A DNA stretch of 64,000 nucleotides from Sambucus nigra (Eukaryota; Streptophyta; Magnoliopsida; Dipsacales; Adoxaceae). The notes beneath the pieces were generated by a model. The model saw only the letters and a list, made by a program, of their open reading frames with translations. It did no database searches and was not told the DNA's origin. The position numbers were made by a program, and so were the translations under genes. Shown one piece after another: positions 47,784-58,720 of this stretch. Location: assembly GCA_949130495.1 (NCBI GenBank), contig OX422217.1, positions 574,960,606 through 575,024,605 on the forward strand, given 5' to 3'. Within the stretch, counting starts at the first letter, position 1. Each line of letters opens with the position of its first letter.

Positions 47784-49875
47784 TGTAACAACCTGGGTTT
47801 TTTGAGTGGCTATTTTATATTATTTTGCCCGATGGGCTAATTTTATAAAATAGGGGAAGTTGGTGTAAATATTATTTCTCGTGAGATTTAGGGATAATAT
47901 TTACTATGTTTTGTCTATTTACCATATGAGAAGGTAAATAGCATAATATTGTGATATATTGCGTCGTTATACGTAAAACGACGGTTATGGTTTATAAATA
48001 AACTTGAGTATAATTAATGAAATAAAATGAAGTTAGAACATAAAATATGTTCATGTTATCCCAAATGCCAAAATAGGGGGTGCAGTTGTTTTTAGAATAC
48101 TCAAGATAGTCGAAATAAGTGCCACGTTGTATTTTTGGGTTTGGAGCACTTTTTACGCGTTATGGCTCTATTATGTGGTTACGAGTCATTTATTGGTGTA
48201 TTAGCAATTAAAAGTGAGGAATTGTATTTTATGACCCATATAAGTATATAAGTCCCCCACCCCCTTTCATTTTCTTCATTTTTGTGAGAAAAGCCAAAGG
48301 AGAGAGAGAAAGAGAAGAGAGAGTTGGGAGAAATGGTGAGAAAGAGAGAGAAATGAAGATTTAGACCGGAATCCGTTGCTACCGGAGGTGATCAGAGACT
48401 ACGAACCTAGAGGCAAGTTTCTTACTTGTTAGTATATGATTTAATGTGAATAAATTGTGTGATTGTTGTGCAAATTGGAAATTTGGAGAAAATAGTAGGT
48501 TTTGTAAGATTTTAATGATTTAACCTTGGATCTTGTTGTTGTTGTGAATTAAGTGATCACAAGGTTTTATTTTGGTGTATAATCGTAGGAGTTAGGTTGT
48601 GGGGTGATTAGAGTAAAGGAATTGTGAGAAAAAAAAGGGGTAGGTTTTGGATTTGGCTTTGAAGACAAAGGAATTTTTGAAGACCTGATAGGCGCGGTCG
48701 ATCGCGGTCCCATGACTGGTCGACCGGTCATGTCAAAATGAGCTTTCTGCTTTCTGTGGTAGGCAATATCTGTAAGGGAGGTCGACCGCCGTTCCCTGAC
48801 CGGTCGACCGGTCCCCTATTTTCACCTTTATTTGCCTTAGTTTCCTCTAGTCTCTTTATTTTAAGATAGGAACTTAGGAGTCTTCCTTTGGGAAGTAACA
48901 AAAAGTCCTAGAGGGTTGAGTCGGGTAGACTAATGTCCTAGGATAAAATGGGATGATTAGGTTTACCCCGAGGGCTAGTTGTATAGGTTAATGTCCGAAT
49001 GAGATAGGAGATTAACCTAAAGATAAATTGGAGATAAATGTTAATGTTGGGACTTTTGGGAGATACTCCTTGAGGGAGACTCACTTTGATGGTTTATGAA
49101 TTTGTATAAACTTTTGGAGACTAGTTTGATGTCAATGGCACTTTGGATCCTAGGGCATTAATAAAATATGACTTAATAAATAAGAAATACATATTATAAA
49201 ATATGGTATTGAATTAATAAGTACAAATGATTTTGAGAATGTAAAATTGGATGTTTTCAAAAGGAAAGAGTAATGTTTTTCATAAATGTTAATTTATGAT
49301 TACACACCTCCCTAAATCGCTATCATAAGGGAAGTTGTGTACGTGTGGTGAAGCCCCCTTGCTAATGAATGCAGGGTGGATATAGTCCCTAGGCCATATG
49401 GGCATTTATATTACTGCGCTGGTTAGGAGATTCTGGGTGCGGTCTTGACTTTTCCGCAGACAATATGGCTGCTTCCTGACGTTGGTAGGTTCCTAGGTTT
49501 TCTTTTATAGATAGGCCCTGGAAGATGATAACCATTTAGGGGCGCGTACAGTGGGGAAACCCGGAGGGACGGTCTTAGATTATTAAAGCAATTCATGATA
49601 ATGAATTGGATTTAATTACATTTCCTGGATGGAAGAAGGGAAATGGGATATATGGTACAAAAGTATTTTTATACTAATAAAAATGACTTTTGATTTACAC
49701 TTCCTAGATGGAAGAAAGGAGGTGGGATTTTATGAAAAAGGTTAAAGCATTTTTATGTTAATAAAACTTGCTTTAAAAATGTATTCTTCCTGGATGGAAG
49801 AAAGGAAATAAAATTGGTAAAGATAGTTTTGAAATGTGATTGAATTGGTAAACATTTGATAAAATGACTTACCAA

Positions 49876-49917
<42 letters not shown>

Positions 49918-50958
49918 CTATTAAAAGAAATAGGAATGGTGCATGAAGAGTTATGAAATTGACTTGGTAAACATTTGATAAAAATGTTGTACCACATATA
50001 TATATTCCTAAAAAAAACAAGAATTAGGAATTATGCTTTTAGATGGTGAATGGAATTAATTAAGTTTTCTTGAGCAGATGTAGATCATATGCATACACAT
50101 ACATATATATATTGAATACGTGCTGAGGGTATAATGGATCTCAACGATCAACCTTGCCTAAGTAGTAGTGTATCGGGGGGTTCCTTGTTTGGATTTCACT
50201 TTTCGAGACACCCCACGCACGAATAGGGCATAGTGTTGAGACTGGGGAGAAGTTAGCCTTTGGCACTTGGGTTAACTAGATCATCTCATGAATCTTGCGC
50301 TAGGTTGCTTTTAGACTGAGAGGTGAGAAATATTATTGTTATATGCGAGAGAATTACGCACTTAACTGTCATGCATTTTAGTCACATGGGAATCATATCA
50401 AATCGGGCCCTGACCCGTTTATATTTCTCTGTTCCTGCATATACTCTTTGCCGTACAGGTGCTCTACCGCAGGGGCACCCGTATTTACATTTCCATTCCG
50501 GTTGTCATGGAGCTACAACACATTGCGAATGTTGTAGGTTATTTGTTTTAGATGCCTCTATCTATTACACTCTAGTTATTTTTAGTTTAATTATTCGGGC
50601 GTGTTTCCCAAGGGTTGCACTCATTTATTCTATTATAAATATTGAAATGTAATACTCGGTGTAATTATTTGTATTGGTCTGTTCATCGACAGCTTATTCG
50701 GTGATCATTTATTTTATTGTCACTCCTTATTCTTTGATTTTGATATCCACCGTTTTTACAAATGGGATTGTCTAAGTGTTTTTTTTCTTTTTTCTTGCAA
50801 ATTCTTTTACATTGACAATCCGTTTTCTAAAATGATTGGTGGTTATCTCGTACTATTATTTTAATCGATAGTGATGCTGAGAATGGACCATCTATGATTC
50901 CTATGATTATTAGAGTATTGGGCTGGCCACCTATTATTTTAGTAGGCGGGTTGTCACA
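47784..50958 (+). repeat. 3' LTR of the non-autonomous element
   Basis: 3175 bases, aligned with 41382-44546 along the whole length and visibly more alike than the Tat/Ogre LTR pair, so this insertion is younger. It keeps the palindrome pair (48690-48815) and the TA microsatellite (49878-49913). Frames inside it are not genes. Confidence 0.92.
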
Positions 50959-51400
50959 CCTAACAACAAGATTTGTCATCTCAATTATGTGTTGATTTAT
51001 GGTTTGAGTGCCATTGAGCCACATGGTGGTGAGATTAACCATAAATTTCTCGACTAGGGACTTATCAGCTGTGTGAAAGTGTTCTTTTATGTTGTTCATG
51101 TATTCTTTTACTTTTGTTGTTTCAGGTAGGGATGTCTTAATGTTTGCACCAATGCACATTCACATTAATATAAGAGAAAGCCTATTGGATATAAACCATT
51201 CCTCATGTACGACCATCTCATCCTCTCTACTGCTATCAGTAATAACAGCGGATTCCTCAATGAGGATATCCCTATCTAGGTCTAAGACCCCCAGAGTAAA
51301 ATCGACCTTCTCATTCCATTCTAAAAATTCGGTTCCATCAAATTTCAATTGGTTGGCAACATGCGAAAAAAGGTTAAGAGGAACTGCAATAATTTAACAT
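50959..51400 (-). pseudogene. Ty1/copia gag remnant, right part
   Basis: Minus strand from about 51357: NQLKFDGTEFLEWNEKVDFT, SREDEMVVHEEW, ANIKTSLPETTKVKEYMNNI, and QHIIEMTNLVVR at the junction. This is the N-terminal Gag of copia elements; it continues at 41381 across the nested insertion. Stops and a frame change near 51160 break it. Confidence 0.8.
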
Positions 51401-51420
51401 TGTTCACTATTAATAATTTA

Positions 51421-53785
51421 CACACATAACAATAATTTTGCAAGGGGTTGAATATTGAATTGTTGACTTCATTATAATGTTTTGGATTTTTTTAAATAAT
51501 TTAAAAATTATGGCATCTGTATTTGACATCACATAATATTGATATTATTAAACTACTACCCATTTATTTTCAATAGTCATGGTTCCATAATTATGGCATC
51601 TGTGTTTGCTGTCACAATTTCATAAACATGATTACATGAACTTAATGTTAATAAGTTAGTATTCACACAAGGTCCAATGTTATTAAATATAGATTCCAAC
51701 ACGCGTTAAGCTTTCATCTAATTTCAAAACGAACATTATGGAAATAACAAAATGACTATGAATGAAATATTCTTACATACAAATCTCAACTTGTGTTTTG
51801 CCTTTGATTCTAATTAAATGAATATTTATTTATTAGTCTTAAACAATACGTTTAATATTCATTGTTATCAATTATAATCTGTATTCAACAACTAACACAA
51901 TCATATATAAACATTATATAAATACCTCAAAATAGAATTGCCCATATGGTGATGAAAATTACATAATACTTGATTTTTGCCAAAAATGGTAAAAATGAGT
52001 TATCACCATATAATTGAAGTAAATCAACCCAAAACTCAAAACAATTCATAGAATATCAAAATCAATTTTCTAAAGAAAGTTATAGGCCTTTAGATTATTA
52101 CCAAAATCAGTAAAAACGGGATTTTTAGGGCCTAAATTGTGTTGGATGGCCGAAAAACACGTTATGTCGCCATGAGTATTGATAGTTGGGCCGTATCTGA
52201 TCAGCCCAAAAGTTTCAGCTTAATCGAACACTAAAATTTTAAAAAACATTATTCCCTGTTGCAAAATCGCAAATACTGTTTTTTTGCTTTTTCCGGCGTA
52301 ATCGACAATTTTTATCCGAATAATTTCAAAACAGTTTTATATTCATATCATAATCATTATTATAGTTTTTTTGCATCACATACGAGACATAAACATGATG
52401 AAAATTAATGGAACACAATAGGGTTCATAAGCATGATGAAACAATTTTGAAAAACTTTTTTTCTACTTAGCTATTTTTTTTATTACTTTATTTTAGGCAT
52501 ACTATTTTTTGGGTTTTTTTAAACATACAAAAATCGTTTATATTACAAGCAATATTCGTAATGAAAAACATGAGATTGTAAACCTAATATTCTAGTACCA
52601 CATGTTATACGTTTAATGTTTTAATTCTAGGATTATAACACAAAACATAATTGCTACTTAATCTAGGAAATTTAATCTTCATGCATTTAGAGATATATTG
52701 CTTATAAATTAAATATTAAGAAGACACCTTAATCCATTGCTTGGAGATGAAGGTGATGTTATTTATCCTTTGTTTAGTGCTCCGAAGTTACTTAAAAATG
52801 CTCCACAAATGCCCCTGAATTGAAGAGAAAAATGTAATTTTTGGAATTTCGAATTTTCTCCTTCTACCCAATATACTTATGTGTTAAAAGTGTTCTAATG
52901 ATGGAGATAGCTAAATAATTATATGGGTGAAGGATGGCCGAAATTTATCCTTTCCCTGAAGTCGCACTTCTCATCAAAGTGGATCAAAAGCTAAGAAAAA
53001 TTCTCCATTAACCCACTAACTTTTGATTGCCTAACTTCCACTAATTCGAATTAATTTTTTACTTATTAAGGACCATAATACTTGGAATATTACTTCATTC
53101 CAAAATTACTTTTTAATTAATTAATTTTCAACAAAAGAAACTTAATGAGATGTTTTTATCTAACAATATATCAAAACGCCCTTTTAGTAACATATCAATT
53201 TTTCTATTACCTATGGTATTTTATCAACAAATAAGCCACATCTATTTTCGCAACCGAAAATTCTAAGGAAGATCGACAAGCAAGTCTAGCAACGTAAATA
53301 AAATAATCCTTCAGGAATTCAAGGCTAATGAGGTACGCGTCTCTCTTATCCCTATTTTCCCACTAAATCTCTTTGCGTCAACAACATGCCAATATTGATT
53401 TATCAGACATATTTGCATACTCTTGGATCCGATTTTAGTTGTATAGTCCAACATTCTTTAACAATACAACTTTTTCTTCCAAAAGTAACTACATCCAAAT
53501 TGTGCTTATCATTAACTTCAAGAAACTTGAGAATATGAACTAATTTGATCCATTAGCTTGTGCAAAGTAAGATTATAGTTAAAGTAATTACTAATATGTT
53601 TGATTAGTTGCCCCATACCATTTTTGAAAACATGAACACTTTTTTCTTAGGTAGGTTTATTAAGGATAATTTCATAGTTTCTTATGAAAAAGTCTCTCGT
53701 ACATATCACATAAGAGGTCCATTAATACAGACCTTTTTTTTTGCAATAGTAAAAAAATATTTTTGAATTGGTTTTTTATGGTATT
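51421..53785. other. AT-rich stretch, nothing recognised
   Basis: Should include the leader and 5' LTR of the copia relic, but no TG...CA pair or tRNA primer site could be identified. No coding signal on either strand. Confidence 0.45.
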
Positions 53786-53794
53786 TAAACATTT

Positions 53795-54150
53795 GGTTAA
53801 TTTACACATTGACCCCTCAAACTTTGCCCCCATTTTTATTTTACCACTCATACTTTCATTTTTTATATTAAACCTCCTAAACTTTTAAAAACATATCACT
53901 TTACCCCTAATCTTTAGTGTAGTTGAATTTTAGATAGAAAATTAGTCATTTCCGTGGCTTATGGGGTATTTTTGTACAAAAATACTCTCATGTGACATGC
54001 AAAGGACCAATTTCCCACATACTACTTAACAGTTTTAGGGTTTGGGGGACATTTCATCTATTCTAAAAAGTTCAGGGGTTTAGAGTAAAAAATGAAAGCA
54101 TGAGCGGTGAAGTGAAAATGAGGGTAAAGTTTTCAAAGTGTAATTAATCC
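53795..54150. mobile_element. Mutator-like MITE
   Basis: Long terminal inverted repeats of about 90 bases: GGTTAATTTACACATTGACC on the left and its imperfect complement ending TTCAAAGTGTAATTAATCC on the right, both with a TTTCATTTTTTA-type word inside. The nine bases TAAACATTT flank both ends (53786-53794 and 54151-54159). A nine-base target duplication with long inverted ends and no gene (356 bases) fits a Mutator-type MITE. Confidence 0.85.
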
Positions 54151-54226
54151 TAAACATTTCAAGGGTAGAGTTCAAAGTGAAAATGAGGGTAGAGTTCAAA
54201 GTGTAATTAATCCTAAACATTTCAAG
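54111..54226. repeat. Tandem copy of the MITE's right end
   Basis: The right end of the MITE plus its TAAACATTT target repeat, from TGAAAATGAGGGTA to TTTCAAGGG, occurs twice in tandem, about 65 bases apart. The second copy lies outside the transposon at about 54178-54226. Confidence 0.8.
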
Positions 54227-54654
54227 GGATCCCAAAAATATTAGTTCAAAATAATTTTTTTTTTAAATCGGTCAAACTATGTGAATTTTAGATTATTTTT
54301 AAGGCGTTAAAAACTGACATGATTTGACTGATTTTTTTAAAATAATAAAAAATTATTTTGAGTTGATTTTTTTTCTGGCCCCTCTTGAAATGTTTAGATA
54401 TCACGTAAAAAATTAACGCAAATTTTTTTATTATCTTAAAGAAAATAATTCGTACAACTAATATGTATAAGTGATATGTATAAGAGTCTTTATGAATAAA
54501 GTTTAGGGCAACTTTGGTTTTCAAGACTGTAAGGAAGGAAAATTTATCCCTTCTTGGTAAACAAGAGTGGAGAATAAAACAACATCACCATTTGTTTGTA
54601 AGTAGGATTCTAAAAAAATGCGATATTTCCCCTAATAGTTATTTTGTTATCTAA

Positions 54655-54959
54655 GGGTGTGTTTGATTGCAAACATGAAAAATGCGTGAAAAATAGTTCA
54701 TTTGGATGATGAGTTGAAAATGAGCGAAAAAATATATGAATTTTTTGTCCCATTTTCTCTATTTACCATGGAAATCAATTCTTTAGTGGGTGGATAAGAA
54801 ATATTTTCCAATAAAAATAAGGTTTGAAATGGAGCACTTGGTACTTAAATCGTGGTTGTTCTTATATAAATTGTTTGCAATCAAGGTATAACAAGAGAAA
54901 ACATGAATCCAAATGACTATTTTCCATGTAAAAAAATTTCATGTCAATCAAACGCACCC
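54655..54959. mobile_element. Tourist-like MITE, first copy
   Basis: Ends GGGTGTGTTTGATTGCAAA and TCAATCAAACGCACCC are inverted repeats. TAA flanks both sides (54652-54654 and 54960-54962), as expected for PIF/Harbinger insertions. 305 bases, no gene. Confidence 0.82.
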
Positions 54960-54962
54960 TAA

Positions 54963-55268
54963 GAGTGCGTTTGATTACAAATATGGAAATGCATCGAAAA
55001 TAGTCCATTTGGATGAGAAGATAGAAAATAAGGGAAAAAATATAAGAGTTTTTGGTCTTACTTTTTCTATTTTCCGTGGAAAACAATTATTTGGTGGATG
55101 GATAAAAAATATTTTTCACTAAAAATGATGTTTGAGATGGAGCACTTGTGATGTAAACGAGTGTTGTTCTTATATGAAGTATTAACAATCAAGTTACTAT
55201 AAAAGCAAAATACGAGTCAAAATAATTATTTTCCATGAAAAAATTTCGCATGTCAATTAAACATACCC
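54963..55268. mobile_element. Tourist-like MITE, second copy
   Basis: Same family and orientation as the preceding copy: GAGTGCGTTTGATTACAAA at the left and TCAATTAAACATACCC at the right, 306 bases, TAA at 54960-54962 and 55269-55271. The middle TAA is shared by both copies. Confidence 0.82.
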
Positions 55269-55271
55269 TAA

Positions 55272-56900
55272 GTGTTCAATAACCTATCCTTTACATGGAA
55301 AATTATTTGGGAAGCCAATAAGGTTCTTAACATTGGCTCACATTTGGAGGATTGGGAATGAGTGCAATGTCAAAATATGATTTTTCTTCCCATAATAAAA
55401 TGGACCAATTGTTCTCTAGTATGTGAGTTAATCATTTCACTTCTTAGAAATGGAAGTCTAAGAATATTAATCAAAATAATTCTCAATATTACATTTCGAG
55501 GTACCGTATAAAGTGAACCCACACAATGTACCATCACACACTCCAACATACCTTTTAGCAACATACCTATGAACATATTTATTTTAAAAAAATAGTAAAA
55601 AATATTTTTTTTAGTAAATTTTTTTATACACGATCTTCATAATGAGCAAAATATCTAAAAAAAATCATCCAAAATTAGAACTTAAAAGTGAGTGATTTTA
55701 AAATATTATGAATACGTACATTTTTATTTGTTGAAACTTATAATCATCATCTTACTATCTTTCAAGCTGAAGTTTTGGATGTAATTTATTTTTATAGATG
55801 ATCTCCTCATTATGGATATCATGTATATTAAATTTGATTCAAAAATATATTTTTCTTACTATTTTCAAAATGTGTATATTCATAGATATGTTTTTAGAAG
55901 GTATATTGCAAAGCTACACTGTGAATACTACAATTAAACTCACGTCTCAAACATTATTTTTATTTAAATTAAGTTTTCGTATTAGGCACATAGTACTGGA
56001 GTACTAAATATATTAGGATAGACAAAATCAAGAAAACTTTGTAACACTAATGTTTTTCCTTTCATTTTTTATATATTTTTCTTCCGGTTCAAAGGAAAGA
56101 GGAACTCGGGATTCATAAATCTGGAATGCTAAAGTTCCCTAAAAGGATAAGCGACGTATGAAACGCGATACTCATTTAATTAAATTCTTTGCTCCCGATG
56201 TATTATTGCAAAATAGGTCATCTGACAATATAATCCATCCGGAAATGCTTTCAACACGTGCCACTCCCTTCCTGCACCCATACTAGAGTCAGCCACATGG
56301 CATAAGTCATCACACTTGCACACACATCACGTTGGAACCTTTCCATGTGACTCATTACAGAAACCGCACTTCATAGGCGCAAAACCGAATCGTTCTCGTG
56401 AGCACAAGCCTCGATAATATATCTCTCGATATGTTGTCACCATGGATATGATTCAAACTCTTATCTTGTCTTTTACCTCCCTCTTACATCTCGAAAGATA
56501 TATCATACTATTTCAAACTGTGACTCCCCGCACATACACATACACACATCAATGGTCTCTGATTACACAATTCGAGACTTCTCACACCCGTATACATACA
56601 TACTAATAACAACTCGTTACCAAATGTATATTTGCACAGATTCTCTCTTATTTACCCATACAGTTTTGTGACTTTCCTACACCTTCCACTAACTCCATTT
56701 TTTTTGTCTAAGCACATATTACATTTTAAGGGAATCTCAATTAAGGTATTCCAACATTTTCTAAAATAAACTAAAAGTAATTACAAATGTAAAAAATGAT
56801 AATAAGTATATAGATAAGGAAGCATAAAGAACAAGTGGGGTGCTTAATTTTTTCCCTCTCATAAACCAGTTGATCGAGTGGAAAAACCGAGCGTCCGTGT
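55272..56900. other. AT-rich stretch, nothing recognised
   Basis: No coding frame, terminal repeats or RNA gene recognised. A CA-rich low-complexity part lies at 56250-56680. Confidence 0.5.
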
Positions 56901-56939
56901 AATATGTTAGTCGTTGTTATCGGCTTCCAACCTCAATAA

Positions 56940-58380
56940 AAAAAAACTAAACTTGTAACTACACTTCTTAAGGAGTATAGTGGTGAGTCTGGTATCGAAT
57001 CCACAGGGAATTAGGACGTGTGAACGTGACGACAAAGGTAAGGTAGTTTAATCCTAAATTTGATATTAAAAGAAAAGAAAAGAAAAAGATGATTGATGGG
57101 TTTAAATTTCCAATTGGTGACGAAATAAAATGTGCACAAAAACACTAAAAATTGTAAAGAAATTAGATTTGAAAATGAGAGAAAATAGGGTGGGGTACAA
57201 TCCTTCAATCCTTAACGAATTACCGTATAGAATACTAGAGTTGTAAATTAAAATTTTTGACTAAATCCAATCTTTATAGATCCTAAGCATTACATATATG
57301 AAGGACCTTGCCCACATCATATGAAATCAAAGGTAAATACAAAGCGGTGAATGGACAAATACACTTGCATAGCGTTCTTAAACATCCCAAGTACCTAAGG
57401 CAAGAGAGATTAAAAGATTGGCTATGTTTGCATAATTTCCATACACGATTCGGTCAATATTTAATTTACCCTCTATTTTCTACATGGGCAATTCACCTCA
57501 AAATGAGTTCATGTACCCCAGCCCTTGAAAATTTAGCTAGACATGATTTTTCTAGAAAACAAATTCATACCAATACATGGAATTATGGATCTAGCAAATA
57601 TTGGTAACAAATTGCAAGATAATTGAGAATTGAATTGAAAATAAAATAAAGAATAAATAAGAGAATGAAAAATTGATACTTATATTCAGCAATAGGGAAA
57701 GAGATGAACTTGAATCCAGAAAAATTCTTCTTCTTCAAACAAACTAGAAATACTCTCTCAAATTCGACTATCTCTCTCTAAAATTCTATTCTACTCTCTA
57801 TAATTCGACTCCCTTGGAAGGATGTAGGGCTTGGCCTTTTATACACCAAAAAATGACTCTTCCCATGCCTCTACACGTTTTTCCATTTTAATATACCTAA
57901 ATTAGACTCTTACCATGCCTCTCCTCATTTTACAACTAATAAAAACGAATTAAACAAGAAATTTCAAGAGTTGTCTCTTCAGCTTCCAGAATTAATTTCA
58001 ACTTTAGACTTTCTGTCTCCAACTTTAAATGGGCATAACTTCTTCACCGTAGCTCGGATTGGGGTGCCATTTTTTCCAATGTTCTTGTAATTTAGAGGTC
58101 TTAAAATCTATAGCTTTCTCCACCACCGGAATATATATGTAAAATTACGAAAATGCCCTTCAACTCTCCATTTCTTGGTTTCTTTCACTGTTTTGAGTTC
58201 TCCTTCGCACTAACTTACATGAAATACCTATAAAGCACATGAGAAATACAAAAAACACGAAATACTTGCCAAAATAGATTAGTAGAATAAATACGAGACA
58301 AATCCAAGCTATTTACACTGCATGGGATCATAAAAATACCAAAATTAAGGGGATAAATATGAAGAATATGTGCCTAATCA
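56940..58380 (-). mobile_element. Athila-like LTR (solo or truncated)
   Basis: On the minus strand it starts TGATTAGGCACATATTC at 58380, the same terminus as at 2392. Near its other end it holds TTCCCTGTGGATTCGATACC (minus, about 57005), a word typical of Athila-type LTR ends. Beyond it, around 56910-56935, a degraded primer-site-like stretch may remain. The inner boundary is approximate. No internal genes follow. Confidence 0.5.
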
Positions 58381-58496
58381 CCAGTTCCAGAACCCATACC
58401 AAGAATCTTTGTTGCCTTAAGGTAAACCCGAAAGATCCAACTCTACCCATTTTGTTTATTTTTATATAAAATAAATTGGTATCCTTGAACAACAAA

Positions 58497-58720
58497 CACT
58501 ACAAGAAAACTGATTTTTTCCGACAATTTTTTTGCGGCAGTTAAAAGAAATGCCCAGAAAAAATTTATCCCGGCATTTATTTTTAAATGCAAAAAATTTA
58601 CGGAATTTATTTATAAATGCCAGTAATTTATTGCACTTTTTAGAAAAAGTAAAAAAAATATGCAGTATTTTAAAGCAAATGCCAAAACATTTACGCTAAA
58701 ATTAGGCTTGGAAATTTTAA
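58497..58720 (+). mobile_element. CACTA (En/Spm) transposon terminus
   Basis: CACTACAAGAAAACTG at 58497 is the canonical CACTA terminal inverted repeat. It is followed by subterminal words (GCGGCAGTT, AAATGCC, CGGCATTTA, ATAAATGCCAG) in both orientations, as usual at these ends. The matching right terminus (CTTGTAGTG) is not in the window, so the element either continues past 64000 or is truncated. The three bases before it are AAA. Confidence 0.75.

Larger units (their letters stand above)
41382..50958 (+). mobile_element. Non-autonomous long-LTR gypsy element
   Basis: Two near-identical LTRs of about 3.17 kb flank only 3.2 kb of internal DNA. The primer site lies on the left and the polypurine tract on the right, giving plus orientation. 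Flanking bases are CCTGG (41377-41381) and CCTAA (50959-50963), an eroded five-base target duplication; removing the element makes the copia gag reading continuous (MTNLVVR into LKGLDM). Internal coding is reduced to an RNase H-like fragment, so it depended on another element's enzymes. TGTAACAACC starts and very long LTRs suggest a Tekay/Del relative. Confidence 0.88.

Noticed and set aside
50323..50652. Frame of 109 codons in the 3' LTR of the long-LTR element
   Set aside because: Its partner LTR lacks the same frame at 43930-44250; no domain seen.
57308..57607. Frame of 99 codons in the Athila-like LTR
   Set aside because: No known domain; lies in an LTR-like stretch with no second copy to test conservation.
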